Below the pieces are notes generated by a model. It worked only from the letters and a program-made list of their open reading frames with translations, had not been told where the DNA came from and searched no databases. Made by a program: the position numbers and the translations under genes. A stretch of 64,000 bases of DNA from Chachezhania sediminis (GTDB taxonomy: Bacteria > Pseudomonadota > Alphaproteobacteria > Rhodobacterales > Rhodobacteraceae). The DNA lies in assembly GCF_009765275.1 (NCBI RefSeq), contig NZ_VOPH01000009.1, positions 62,001 through 126,000 on the forward strand, given 5' to 3'. Positions 1 to 7,950 of the stretch are shown here, one piece after another. Numbering within the stretch: position 1 is the stretch's first letter; every line of letters starts with the position of its first letter.

Positions 1-209
1 GGCCTGCCGGTCACGCGGGAATAGCCGTCGGCCATGTAGGCGGCGCTGCGTTCGTCCCGGGTCAGCACGTGATTGATCTTGTGATCCAGCAGGTGCATCG
101 CGTCATAGAACGGCAGGGTCGTGTCACCGCACAGGCCGAAGATGTGATCGACACCCTGTGCCTCCAGCATCCGCACCATGGCTTCGGCGCCGTTGAGCGT
201 GTTTTCCAT
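1..209 (-). CDS. Thiamine-diphosphate-dependent enzyme, N-terminal part (cut by window edge)
   Basis: Only the first 69 codons are inside the window. They match the pyrimidine-binding domain of acetolactate-synthase-like ThDP enzymes: an N-terminal helix, a GLCGDTTLPFYDA segment, and the RDERSAAYMADGYSRVTG segment that carries the conserved catalytic glutamate (Glu53). Family members decarboxylate or ligate 2-oxo acids; which one this is cannot be told without the C-terminus. The ATG follows a GGAGAAG-type ribosome site. The gene has its own leader of about 140 bp after the SDR gene, holding a paired TGTAT motif (257-277) shared with other promoters of this island, so it probably belongs to the GntR regulon. 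Confidence 0.85.
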   Translation of the reverse strand, partial: MENTLNGAEAMVRMLEAQGVDHIFGLCGDTTLPFYDAMHLLDHKINHVLTRDERSAAYMADGYSRVTGR

Positions 210-256
210 GAGGGCTTCTCCTTGTCCGACTGTTCGGATTCCCGAGCGGGCATATT

Positions 257-277
257 TGTATTTCAGTTTGTATACAG
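257..277. promoter_or_regulatory. Candidate operator, paired TGTAT motif (site 1)
   Basis: TGTATTT and TGTATAC lie 12 bp apart (257 and 269), and the second half is a TGTATACA palindrome. The pair is 48 bp upstream of the ThDP enzyme start. The same arrangement recurs at 1865, 3345 and 8893, all in front of genes of this island, so it is probably the binding site of the GntR-type regulator at 1144-1839. Confidence 0.6.
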
Positions 278-351
278 ATTGGTCGACATTCCGCAATGCT
301 TGAAATGAACGACGGCCCGGCCCGGCGGGGTTGTCCCGGTGCCGCCGCGGA

Positions 352-1092
352 TCAGAGCGTCAGGCCGCCATTCACATGCAGGCTTTGCCCGGTGACATAT
401 CCGGCGGCGTCCGACAGCAGGAAGGCGGCGGTGGCGGCGACCTCTTCCGCCTGGCCAAGACGTGCCATGGGAATGGTCGCGGTAACCTGGGCCCATTGGT
501 CTGCCGTCAGGGACGACGGCGTGCCGGCCTCTTTCGCGATGAAGCCGGGGATGACGGCGTTCACGGTGATGCCGCGCGGCGCAAGGTTGGCGGCGAAGAC
601 GCGGACCTGTGCTTCCAGTGCGGCCTTCGCGGGGGCGGTGGGGGCGTAGGAATGGGTCTTGGCCCGATGTGCGCCGAAGGCGCTGACGCACAGGATCCGG
701 CCGCGGTCATCGGCCAGTTTCGGCACGACGGCGGTGCACAGGCGCTGGAACGCCACCGGCATCGCATCCAGTGCCGTGCGGAGGTCCTCGGGATCGACGC
801 TTTCGACTGTGCCGAGTTTGGCATAGCCCGCCGCGAAGGCCAGGCCGGTCAGGCCGCCGTCCGGCACCGTTTCCAGCCAGGCCGCCACCTTTTCGACCAG
901 GCCTGCGTCCTCGGTCAGGCCCAGGCAGGTTGCGACGGTCGCGCCCGAAGCTTCGCAATCCGCGCCCACGCGGGCCAGCCGGTCGGCGTTGGAGCCGGTG
1001 TGCAGCAGAAGGTCGGTGCCGGGCGCGGCCAGCTTGCGGGCCAGGGCCGCGCCTATGCCAGAGCCTGCGCCGATGACGATGTACCGGGTCAT
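352..1092 (-). CDS. SDR-family oxidoreductase with enoyl-reductase-like Y-x6-K motif
   Basis: This 246-residue protein has the SDR Rossmann motif GAGSGIG (residues 8-14), catalytic Ser137 and the C-terminal VNGGLTL ending. The usual Tyr-x3-Lys is absent: the tyrosine is Tyr149 and the lysine Lys156, a Y-x6-K spacing as in enoyl-ACP reductases (FabI), and the following AALEAQVRVFAANLAP stretch also resembles FabI. The NNAG motif is replaced by AAG. It is expected to be an NAD(P)-dependent cytosolic reductase or dehydrogenase of unknown substrate. It lies 51 bp downstream of the GntR gene on the same strand, probably co-transcribed, and upstream of the ThDP enzyme. Confidence 0.85.
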   Translation of the reverse strand: MTRYIVIGAGSGIGAALARKLAAPGTDLLLHTGSNADRLARVGADCEASGATVATCLGLTEDAGLVEKVAAWLETVPDGGLTGLAFAAGYAKLGTVESVDPEDLRTALDAMPVAFQRLCTAVVPKLADDRGRILCVSAFGAHRAKTHSYAPTAPAKAALEAQVRVFAANLAPRGITVNAVIPGFIAKEAGTPSSLTADQWAQVTATIPMARLGQAEEVAATAAFLLSDAAGYVTGQSLHVNGGLTL

Positions 1093-1143
1093 GAGATCAC
1101 ATCCTTCAGGGTTGCCGTGATACGACCGCCGGACCGTCGGGTC

Positions 1144-1839
1144 CTAGGCCGATGAGAGGGTGTAGACATGCCCATAGGCGGCCTTGATCGCGGCCAGTAT
1201 GTCTTCCTTGCGGTGCAGGATGTGTTCGCGCATCACGGCGGTGGCAGCAGCGGTATCGCCGGCCCGGATGTGGTCCAGGATCTCGCGGTGCTGGCCTTGG
1301 GTATCGTTGCGCCGCCCTTCCATCGCGATCCAGCGGATCAGGTGGATCCGGTCGTTCAGGTTGGACAGCAACTGGCGCAGCACCTTGTTGCCCGACAGTT
1401 CCGCGATGGTGTCGTGAAAGCGGATGTCCAGTTCGATCAGCCGGTCGACCGAGGCATCGGGGCTTTCCGCCATGCTTTCGTCAAGGAAGGCCGACAGCGC
1501 TTCCAGCTCCGCCGGTTCGGCCCGTTCGCAGGCCAGCCGGACCGTCGCGCATTCGATTTCCACCCGGGCCTGGAACAGGTCGAAGACCAGGTCGGGTTCC
1601 AGTCCGGGCACCGAAAAGCCGCGACCCCGGTCGACCAGCAGGCCTTCGGCCACCAGCCGGTTCAGCGCCTCGCGCAGGGGGGTGCGGCTGATCTCCAGCT
1701 CGCTGGCCAGCGCGACCTCGTTGATCTTCTGCCCGGGCAAGAACTTGGACCGCAGAAGCTGTTCGCGCAGCTGTGCATGGGCCCGGTGGGACGAGGATAC
1801 ATGCGGGACGGCTGCTGCGGGCTTCTTGTCTTTGCTCAT
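1144..1839 (-). CDS. GntR-family transcriptional regulator (FCD subfamily)
   Basis: The 231-residue protein has an N-terminal winged helix-turn-helix, with ISRTPLREALNRLVAEGLL as the recognition segment near residues 49-67. An all-helical FCD ligand-binding domain follows, with the metal-site pattern D-x3-H in ELDIRFHDTIAELSGN and a late histidine in MREHILHRKED. FadR/FCD proteins usually repress catabolic genes and release DNA when an organic acid binds. The gene sits inside the cluster it probably controls. A paired TGTAT motif 26 bp upstream of its start suggests autoregulation, and matching sites precede the neighbouring transcription units. Confidence 0.93.
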   Translation of the reverse strand: MSKDKKPAAAVPHVSSSHRAHAQLREQLLRSKFLPGQKINEVALASELEISRTPLREALNRLVAEGLLVDRGRGFSVPGLEPDLVFDLFQARVEIECATVRLACERAEPAELEALSAFLDESMAESPDASVDRLIELDIRFHDTIAELSGNKVLRQLLSNLNDRIHLIRWIAMEGRRNDTQGQHREILDHIRAGDTAAATAVMREHILHRKEDILAAIKAAYGHVYTLSSA

Positions 1840-1864
1840 GAACCTAAGCCTCGGGCTTTCTGTA

Positions 1865-1883
1865 TGTATTCCAAAGTGTATTC
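1865..1883. promoter_or_regulatory. Candidate operator, paired TGTAT motif (site 2, GntR autoregulation)
   Basis: Two TGTATTC heptamers start at 1865 and 1877, 12 bp apart, in the 85-bp gap between the MmgE/PrpD stop and the GntR start. Spacing and sequence match sites 1, 3 and 4, although this copy lacks the TGTATACA palindrome. Confidence 0.55.
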
Positions 1884-1924
1884 ATTGCGGCCCTTCAGCG
1901 TCAACGCTCCTGGCGGGTCAGGCG

Positions 1925-3310
1925 TCAGGCATCGGGGGCCTGGGCCAGCAATCCGGTCAGCGTGCGGACATCGGGGGCGTCGATCAGGCTTTCGGCGGCG
2001 TGGGCCAGGGCGGCGCGGCGTGCAGGCGAACAGACCGTTGCTGTCACCTCCTCGAATTTCTGCGCCAGCTCGGCTTTGGACAGGGGCTGTTCCGGATAGC
2101 CCCGCGCCACCTTCGACGTCGCCGAAAGGGTCCGGCCATCGGTCAGGGTCAGGATGATCTCTCCCATGTAGAAATCCGGGAAGGCATCGTTGAAATCGCC
2201 CGTGTCGCGGATCACCTCGGCCGACGCGGCCAGTCGGGCGACCTCCGGCTCGGTCTCGCGCCGGTCGATGAAGAGGTCGAGGAACGACAGCCTCCCCATC
2301 GCCGCCCGGACGGGAAGGATGTACTGCGCCGAATGGCCCTTCAGCGGGTTGTCGTCGACGCAATGGGCGCCGGCATCGGCGAAACGCAGGGCGATCTTTT
2401 CGATCTGGTCCGGCGCCAGGGCATGGCCGTCCAGCAGCCGCACCAGCGCGTCCAGCGCGGGGTGAAGAAAGGACACGGAGGCATAGGGCTTGATCGCCAG
2501 TTCCATAACTCCGTCCCAGGCAAGGCCCAGGTCATCGGTCAGCGGCGTGGCGCTGGCGACGCCGGTATAGGCATCCAGCACCACGTGGCCGCCGTCGAAG
2601 ATCCGGTCGGGCGCGCCGAAGCCGCGTTTCGCCAGCATTGCCGACATCACCCCATTGCGTGCGGCCAGGCCCATCTGGAAGGGGCGCGCATCTTCCTTGG
2701 GGTCGTCCTGCCAGGCCAGAAGGCCCGAGGTCTGCAAGCCCGCCAGCCCCAGCGCGCGCACCGTCTGTTCCTCGTCCAGGCCCAGCAGGAAGGACGCGGC
2801 AGCGGCGGCGCCGAAACTTCCGGCGATGGCGGACGGATGAAAGCCGCGGTCATAGAGCGCGCGGGGGTTCATCGCCATCGACACGCGATAGGTGATCTCG
2901 CACCCCAGGGCCACGGCGGCCAAGGCCTCGGCCCCGGTGCGGTTATGGGCCTCGGACAGGGCCAGCGCGGTGGGGATCATCACCGCGATCGGGTGCAGGA
3001 TCGCCTCGGGGTGGTGCGGTTCGAAATCGGCGGCATAGCCCAGCGTGCCATTGGCCAGCGCGGCGCTGACCGGGTCGACTTTGCGGCCCCGCCCGATCAA
3101 AGTGCAGGGGCCTGTGCCCGCGATCTCTTCCGCGAAATCGCCGATGCCCTGCGCGGCTGTCACGCTTCCATGCGTCGCCGCGCACAGGACGCCGATGCCG
3201 TCCTTTGCCAGCAACCGGGTATAGGCCATCACCGGTTCCGGCAGGGTGGCCGGCTTGAAGCCCGCGATGAAGGCGGCAAGGCGGCGGGTGACGGGCGCGC
3301 GATCGTTCAT
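1925..3310 (-). CDS. MmgE/PrpD-family protein
   Basis: This 461-residue protein belongs to the MmgE/PrpD fold, which includes 2-methylcitrate dehydratase, cis-aconitate decarboxylase and iminodisuccinate epimerase. Family-typical stretches are an early AAFIAGFKPATLPEPV helix, the LGCEITYRV helix, the HPSAIAGSFGAAAAA segment and the KPYASVSFLHPALDA loop. The ATG at 3310 is chosen over an in-frame upstream start because a GAGGGA site lies about 8 bp ahead of it. It is divergent from the aspartate-dehydrogenase/aconitase X operon with a shared operator between them. With those neighbours, a lyase, isomerase or epimerase acting on a (amino)dicarboxylate is plausible but not shown. Confidence 0.88.
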   Translation of the reverse strand: MNDRAPVTRRLAAFIAGFKPATLPEPVMAYTRLLAKDGIGVLCAATHGSVTAAQGIGDFAEEIAGTGPCTLIGRGRKVDPVSAALANGTLGYAADFEPHHPEAILHPIAVMIPTALALSEAHNRTGAEALAAVALGCEITYRVSMAMNPRALYDRGFHPSAIAGSFGAAAAASFLLGLDEEQTVRALGLAGLQTSGLLAWQDDPKEDARPFQMGLAARNGVMSAMLAKRGFGAPDRIFDGGHVVLDAYTGVASATPLTDDLGLAWDGVMELAIKPYASVSFLHPALDALVRLLDGHALAPDQIEKIALRFADAGAHCVDDNPLKGHSAQYILPVRAAMGRLSFLDLFIDRRETEPEVARLAASAEVIRDTGDFNDAFPDFYMGEIILTLTDGRTLSATSKVARGYPEQPLSKAELAQKFEEVTATVCSPARRAALAHAAESLIDAPDVRTLTGLLAQAPDA

Positions 3311-3344
3311 GGCAGGTCCCTCAGGAAGCGCGGGGCTTCTTGTT

Positions 3345-3383
3345 TGCATTTTTCTATGTATACATGGCAGAGTACACTATGTA
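3345..3383. promoter_or_regulatory. Divergent promoter region with paired TGTAT motif (site 3)
   Basis: TGCATTT (3345) and TGTATAC (3357) are again 12 bp apart; the second lies in the 10-bp palindrome ATGTATACAT (3356-3365). A further TACA-CTA-TGTA inverted repeat follows at 3373-3383. The block lies between the divergent MmgE/PrpD gene and the aspartate-dehydrogenase-like gene, so one regulator could control both. Confidence 0.6.
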
Positions 3384-3412
3384 GTCAAGACAATGATGGG
3401 GATGGTCAGGGT

Positions 3413-4231
3413 ATGGCGGGCGTGACGCGGATCGTACTGGGCGGCTTCGGCAACGTGGGGCAGCAGATCGCGGCCCGGGTGGCCTCGGGTCAGGCGGACA
3501 CGTTGCAGATTGTCGCCATCGCCGCCCGCGACACCGCGCGCGCGGCCCAGAACGCCGCGAAATTCGGGCTGGACGTGCCGATCATTTCGGCGGTCGATGC
3601 GCCGCTATACGATGCCATCCTTGTCGAATGCGCGACCTATGACGGATTTCGCGACGTGGTCGAACCCACCTTGCGCGCCGGCGGCCATGTCCTCGCGGTC
3701 AGCGTAGGCGCGCTGGCGGTGAACCTGGACCTGATCGACATCGCCGCGGAAACTGGCGCGACGTTGCAGATCGCGGGCGGCACGCTCCCGGGACTGGATA
3801 TCATCCGGGCCGCGGCCGAGGACGAGATAGCGTCGGTCACGCTGACCTCGCATATCAACCCGGCGTCCTTCGCGCACGAAAGCTATATCCACGACAACGG
3901 GATCGATCTTGCCCCGGCCGCCAAAGGCCCCGTGCCGGTCTTCGAAGGGTCGGCACGCGAGGCGGCAGGCCATTTCCCTCGCCATTTCAACGTTGCCGTG
4001 ACGCTGGGGCTGGTGGGGATCGGGCTGGACCGGACGCAGGTCCGGATCATGGCCGACGGGACCCTGCCGGGCGCGCGCCACACGATCCGGGTCGAGGCCA
4101 GCTCCGTGTCGCTGGAAATGACCTCGCAGAACTACCCCTCGCCCCAGAACAACCGCACCAGCATGGTGGTGGCCCTGTCGATCCTGGCGGCGCTCAGGCG
4201 CGAGACGGCGACACTGAAGATCGGCAGCTGA
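3413..4231 (+). CDS. L-aspartate dehydrogenase-like oxidoreductase
   Basis: The 272-residue protein starts with a Rossmann motif GGFGNVG (residues 10-16). Its C-terminal half matches aspartate dehydrogenase: HFPRHFNVAVTL with Asn193, ARHTIRV with the candidate catalytic His223, and a PQNNRTSMVVALS segment in place of the usual NPKTS. Known members interconvert L-aspartate and iminosuccinate/oxaloacetate with NAD(P). The start is the ATG at 3413; the very long open frame running in from upstream is a high-GC artefact. The aconitase X large subunit begins 3 bp after its stop, so they are co-transcribed. The true substrate may be another amino or imino dicarboxylate. Confidence 0.85.
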   Translation: MAGVTRIVLGGFGNVGQQIAARVASGQADTLQIVAIAARDTARAAQNAAKFGLDVPIISAVDAPLYDAILVECATYDGFRDVVEPTLRAGGHVLAVSVGALAVNLDLIDIAAETGATLQIAGGTLPGLDIIRAAAEDEIASVTLTSHINPASFAHESYIHDNGIDLAPAAKGPVPVFEGSAREAAGHFPRHFNVAVTLGLVGIGLDRTQVRIMADGTLPGARHTIRVEASSVSLEMTSQNYPSPQNNRTSMVVALSILAALRRETATLKIGS

Positions 4232-4234
4232 TCC

Positions 4235-5500
4235 ATGCACCTGTCGGACCGCGATCTTGCCCTGCTGGACGGTGCCGAAGGCGCCGCCGCGCGGGCCGCG
4301 ATGGCCGCGCTGGTGCAGTTGGGCGAGGCCTATGACGCCCCGGACATGGTCGATATCGGCTATGCCCATGTCCATGCGGGCATGGCGCTTTACAAGGGCG
4401 ACGTCGAACTGATCGAGGCTGTGGCGGGGCAGGGGGCGAAGATGGCCGTGCCGGTGTCGACCAATATCGCCAATGCCGACATGGGCAACTGGCAGTCGAC
4501 CGGCGCGCCGGATGCGCTGGGGCAGCTTCAGAAACGGGCCGAGGTCGCGCATCGTCTGATGGGCAGTGCCACGTCCTTCACCTGCACGCCCTATTGGGCG
4601 GGGCACTGGCCGACCTGGAACATGCACATCGCCTCGATCGAAAGCGGGGTGACGGTGTTCGCCAATTCCGTCCTGGGCGCGAAGTCGAACCGGGACGGGT
4701 TCTTTGCCGTCTATGCCGGGATGACCGGCCGCTATCCGCGCTTCGGCCTGCATCTGGATCGCAACCGCCAGCCCACGCATCGGGTGACGGTCACGGCCGA
4801 CCCGCTTGGCACGGCCGACTTCACCGCTCTGGGCTATGTCATCGGGACGGCCGTCGGCAGCGGTATTCCCCTGATCCGCGGGCTGCGCACCCGGCCTTCG
4901 CTGGATGAGCTCGACGCGATGGGCGTGGGCATGGCGACCTCGGGCGGGGTGGCGATGTTCATCTTGCCGGGTGTCACGCCGCCATATGCAGAGGACTTCG
5001 ATGTCCCGGGTCTGGACGGGGCCCAGGTGTCCGAGGCCGATATCGCGGGCGTCTTCGATGCCTTCTGCACCGGGGTCGAGACGGGGTTCGATCTGGTCCA
5101 CCTTGGCTGCCCCCATGCGTCCTTCGAGGAGATGAAGCATTACGCCGCGCTTTTGGACGGCCGTCAGGTCGCGCCGGGGGTGGAGCTTTGGGTGACCACC
5201 AGCCGCGCGGTAAAGCAGTTGGCGCAGGACGCGGGGCTGCTGGCGCCGATGCTGAAGGCGGGGGCCAAGGTGGTGTCGGATACCTGCCCGATCTCGTGTC
5301 ATTTCGCGTGCAGTTGCTCGCCCGATCCTGCGCTGGGGGTCCAGCCACCCAAGCTGCGGACTATTGTCGTCGACAGTGCCAAGCAGGCCCATTACGTGCG
5401 CGACATGATCCAGTGCCCGACGCTGTTCACCACCAGCGAACTGGCGGTGGAAACCGCCGTGTCGGGCCGGTTCCATCCGCGGGCGCGGCGCAATGGCTGA
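4235..5500 (+). CDS. Aconitase X catalytic (large) subunit
   Basis: This 421-residue protein is the AcnX catalytic domain (formerly DUF521). Known AcnX enzymes are cis-3-hydroxy-L-proline dehydratase and archaeal mevalonate-5-phosphate dehydratase, all Fe-S dehydratases. Family features are the PVSTNIANADMGNW segment, SFTCTPY (Cys117), HLGCPHAS (Cys292), and a cysteine-rich VSDTCPISCHF loop with Cys351 and Cys355; Cys117, Cys292 and Cys351 are the likely cluster ligands. The small swivel subunit overlaps its 3' end by 8 bp. The neighbours differ from ordinary hydroxyproline clusters, so the substrate is open: hydroxyproline or a hydroxy-amino-dicarboxylate. Confidence 0.92.
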   Translation: MHLSDRDLALLDGAEGAAARAAMAALVQLGEAYDAPDMVDIGYAHVHAGMALYKGDVELIEAVAGQGAKMAVPVSTNIANADMGNWQSTGAPDALGQLQKRAEVAHRLMGSATSFTCTPYWAGHWPTWNMHIASIESGVTVFANSVLGAKSNRDGFFAVYAGMTGRYPRFGLHLDRNRQPTHRVTVTADPLGTADFTALGYVIGTAVGSGIPLIRGLRTRPSLDELDAMGVGMATSGGVAMFILPGVTPPYAEDFDVPGLDGAQVSEADIAGVFDAFCTGVETGFDLVHLGCPHASFEEMKHYAALLDGRQVAPGVELWVTTSRAVKQLAQDAGLLAPMLKAGAKVVSDTCPISCHFACSCSPDPALGVQPPKLRTIVVDSAKQAHYVRDMIQCPTLFTTSELAVETAVSGRFHPRARRNG

Positions 5501-5903
5501 CGGCATCTGGCAGGCGCGTGGCGTGGTGAAGGGGCGGGCACAGGGGAAGGCGCTGGTTTCGCAGACGGCGTTGTCCTTCCTGGGCGATCTGGACATCCGG
5601 TCGGGCAAGGTGGTGGGCCGGTCCAGCGACCTGCTGGGCACCTGCGTCGCCGGCCGGGTGCTGGTGCTGCCCGCCAGCCGGGGATCGGCAGGCGCGTGGC
5701 GGTTCCTGTATCAGTTGAAGGTCCATGGCACCCATCCCGCCGCGCTGATCCTGCGGGACCTGCCCGACCCGTCTGTCACCCAGGGCGCGATCCTGGCGGA
5801 GGTGCCCATTGTGGTCGACCCCGAAGCAGCGTTCTGGACCGATCTGAGGGACGGCGACATGGTGCAGGTGAACGGGGACAGTGGATGCATCGCCCGGTGC
5901 TGA
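5493..5903 (+). CDS. Aconitase X swivel (small) subunit
   Basis: The 136-residue protein matches the aconitase X swivel domain (formerly DUF126), which closes over the active site of the large subunit. Visible landmarks are the early G-x-A-x-G-x-A-L pattern (KGRAQGKALVSQ), GDLDIRSGKVVGRSSDLLGTCVAGRVLVLP, the RGSAGAWRFLYQL segment with the characteristic G-S, and DGDMVQVNGDSG near the end. The 8-bp overlap with the large-subunit gene indicates translational coupling of a two-subunit enzyme rather than the fused form. Confidence 0.92.
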   Translation: MADGIWQARGVVKGRAQGKALVSQTALSFLGDLDIRSGKVVGRSSDLLGTCVAGRVLVLPASRGSAGAWRFLYQLKVHGTHPAALILRDLPDPSVTQGAILAEVPIVVDPEAAFWTDLRDGDMVQVNGDSGCIARC

Positions 5904-5925
5904 ACGTAACGGCAGGAGAGGCCCA

Positions 5926-7182
5926 ATGAAGGCAGACGTCACCGTCATCGGGGCGGGGATCATCGGTGTGCAATCGGCGGTGCAACTGGCCGAACGCGGG
6001 CTGAAAGTGGTGGTGGTCGATCCCGGTCCGGCCGGCGGTCAGCAGGCCGCAAGCTTTGGCAATGCCGCGTGGCTGTCGTCGCATTCGGTGACGCCGCCGG
6101 CGACGCCCGGGGTCTGGAAGCAGGTGCCGAAATGGCTGCGCGACCCGCTGGGCCCGCTGGCCGTCCGTCCGGCCTATCTGCCGAAGGTCCTGCCCTGGTT
6201 GCTGCGTTACCTTGCCGCCGGGTCGACCGAGGCGAAGCTGCGCCGGACCGCGGCCGAGCTGCGTACCCTTCTGATCGACGCTCCGCGCCTGCACGCGGAC
6301 GTGGCCGCGCGGGCCGGTGTGCCCGACCTGATCGATGCGAACAGCGGGCTGATGCAGGCCTATCGCACCCGCGCCGCCTATGAGGCCGACGCGATGGGCT
6401 GGCGGATCCGCCGCGACCTTGGGATCGAGTGCCAGGAGATCGAGGCGGAGGAGCTGGCCCGGCGTCAGCCGGACCTGTCGCGGGATTACGGTTTCGCGGT
6501 CTTCACCCCGGAAGCTGGCCAGTGCCGCGATCCCGGTGCCTATTGTGCGGCGCTGCTGGACTATGCGGTGACGCTGGGCGCGCGCCACATCGCGGCGCGC
6601 GCGACCGGGTTCCGGGCGGAAGGCGGCAAGCTGGCGGCCGTCGTGACCACCCAAGGCGAAATCGAATGCACCGCCGCGGTCATCGCCAGCGGTGCGCGGT
6701 CGGCGGATCTGGCCAGGCTTGCGGGCGACAAGGTGCCGCTGGAAAGCGAACGCGGCTATCACGTGACGGTCGAGGGCGGGTCGAACCTGCCGGGGCCCAC
6801 GACGTCGGTGATGATCGCCGATCGCAAGGTGGTGATCACGCGGCTGGCCACGGGTGTGCGCTGCGCGGGCCAGGTTGAAATCGCGGGCGTCGATGCCGAA
6901 CCCGACTGGCGCCGGGCCGAGATCATGCGCACCCATCTGGCCGGGGCCTTCCCCGGGCTGGACGTCACCGACGCACAGGTCTGGATGGGCCACCGGCCCA
7001 GTACGCCCGATGGCAAGCCGGTGATCGCCAAGGCCCGCGGCGTCAAGGGTGTTGTCCATTGCTTCGGCCATGGCCACGTGGGCCTTGTCGGGTCCGCCCG
7101 CAGCGGGCGGCTGGTGGCGCAACTGGTCACGGGCGAGGCGCCGGAGATCGACCTGACCCCCTTTGCCGCGACACGGTTCTGA
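5926..7182 (+). CDS. FAD-dependent D-amino-acid dehydrogenase-like oxidoreductase
   Basis: This 418-residue DAO-family flavoprotein has the dinucleotide motif GAGIIG (residues 9-14), the acidic end of strand 2 (VVVVDPG), a GQQAASFGNAAWLSSHSVTPPATPG segment typical of DadA-type dehydrogenases, and a C-terminal CFGHGHVGLVGSARSGRLV FAD-binding stretch. Such enzymes oxidise D-amino or secondary amino acids to imino or oxo acids and pass electrons to the respiratory chain. The ATG at 5926 follows a GCAGGAGAG site, with 22 bp after the AcnX small subunit. Pairing with a racemase suggests handling of a D-configured amino acid. Confidence 0.85.
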   Translation: MKADVTVIGAGIIGVQSAVQLAERGLKVVVVDPGPAGGQQAASFGNAAWLSSHSVTPPATPGVWKQVPKWLRDPLGPLAVRPAYLPKVLPWLLRYLAAGSTEAKLRRTAAELRTLLIDAPRLHADVAARAGVPDLIDANSGLMQAYRTRAAYEADAMGWRIRRDLGIECQEIEAEELARRQPDLSRDYGFAVFTPEAGQCRDPGAYCAALLDYAVTLGARHIAARATGFRAEGGKLAAVVTTQGEIECTAAVIASGARSADLARLAGDKVPLESERGYHVTVEGGSNLPGPTTSVMIADRKVVITRLATGVRCAGQVEIAGVDAEPDWRRAEIMRTHLAGAFPGLDVTDAQVWMGHRPSTPDGKPVIAKARGVKGVVHCFGHGHVGLVGSARSGRLVAQLVTGEAPEIDLTPFAATRF

Positions 7183-7183
7183 C

Positions 7184-7945
7184 ATGACCGATCCCGTCCG
7201 CCCCTTTGGCGCCCCGGGCGAAAACGTCGCCCGCGGTGGCAAGGCGCTTTACGGCGCGCCGCTGGGGATCCTGATGCTGGAGGCGCGTTTTGCCCGGATC
7301 CATGGCGAGATGGGTCATGCAGGGACATGGCCCTTTCCGGTGATCTACCGCATCGTCCGCGGCGCCAGCCCGGACCGTGTCGTCTGCGACGGCGCGCGGG
7401 GACTCTTGGGCGATTTCATCGATGCGGCCCGCGACCTGGTCGACCTGGGAGCCGAGGCGATCACCACCAATTGCGGCTTCCTGTCGATCTACCAGCGGGA
7501 ACTGGCGGCGGCGGTGGGCGTACCGGTGGCCACGTCGTCGATGATGCAGGTGCCCTGGGTGCAGGCGACGCTGCCGCCGGGCAAGCGGCCCGGGATCGTG
7601 ACGATCAATGCCGCCGGGCTGACGCCCGCGCATCTGGACGGGATTGGCGTGCCGCTGGACACGCCCGTCACCGGGACCGAGGGCGGGACGGAGTTCTTCC
7701 GCACCATCATCAAGGCGGAAAAGGACGATCTGGACCTGGCGCTGGCCTGCGCCGACGTTGTCGCCGCGGCAAGGGCGCTGGTGGCCGCGCACCCCGACGT
7801 GGGTGCCATCGTGCTGGAATGCACGAACATGTCGCCCTACAGCGCTGCGGTGCAGGCGGCGACGGGGCTGCCGGTCTACGACATCTATTCCATGGTCACC
7901 TGGTTTCATGCGGGGCTGCGGCCCCGGCGCTTCGCGCCTGCGTGA
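7184..7945 (+). CDS. Aspartate/glutamate racemase-family protein
   Basis: This 253-residue protein has the two cysteines expected for cofactor-independent racemases: Cys97 in ITTNCGFLS and Cys213 in VLECTNMSP. A first-half PLGILMLEARFARIHGEMGHAGTWPFPV segment resembles the aspartate/glutamate/hydantoin racemase group. It starts 1 bp after the preceding flavoprotein stop and ends the operon; the convergent VOC gene ends only 5 bp away. In context it could convert one enantiomer of an amino acid or amino-dicarboxylate into the form used by the flavoprotein or dehydrogenase. Confidence 0.82.
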   Translation: MTDPVRPFGAPGENVARGGKALYGAPLGILMLEARFARIHGEMGHAGTWPFPVIYRIVRGASPDRVVCDGARGLLGDFIDAARDLVDLGAEAITTNCGFLSIYQRELAAAVGVPVATSSMMQVPWVQATLPPGKRPGIVTINAAGLTPAHLDGIGVPLDTPVTGTEGGTEFFRTIIKAEKDDLDLALACADVVAAARALVAAHPDVGAIVLECTNMSPYSAAVQAATGLPVYDIYSMVTWFHAGLRPRRFAPA

Positions 7946-7950
7946 GCGGC

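Noticed and set aside
1424-3412. Long upstream extension of the aspartate-dehydrogenase frame through the GntR and MmgE/PrpD genes
   Set aside because: High-GC read-through opposite real genes. The family N-terminus starts at 3413, matching the Rossmann strand.
3605-5641. 678-codon frame antisense to the AcnX genes
   Set aside because: Arg/His/Gln-rich shadow translation without homology; the plus-strand genes are unambiguous.
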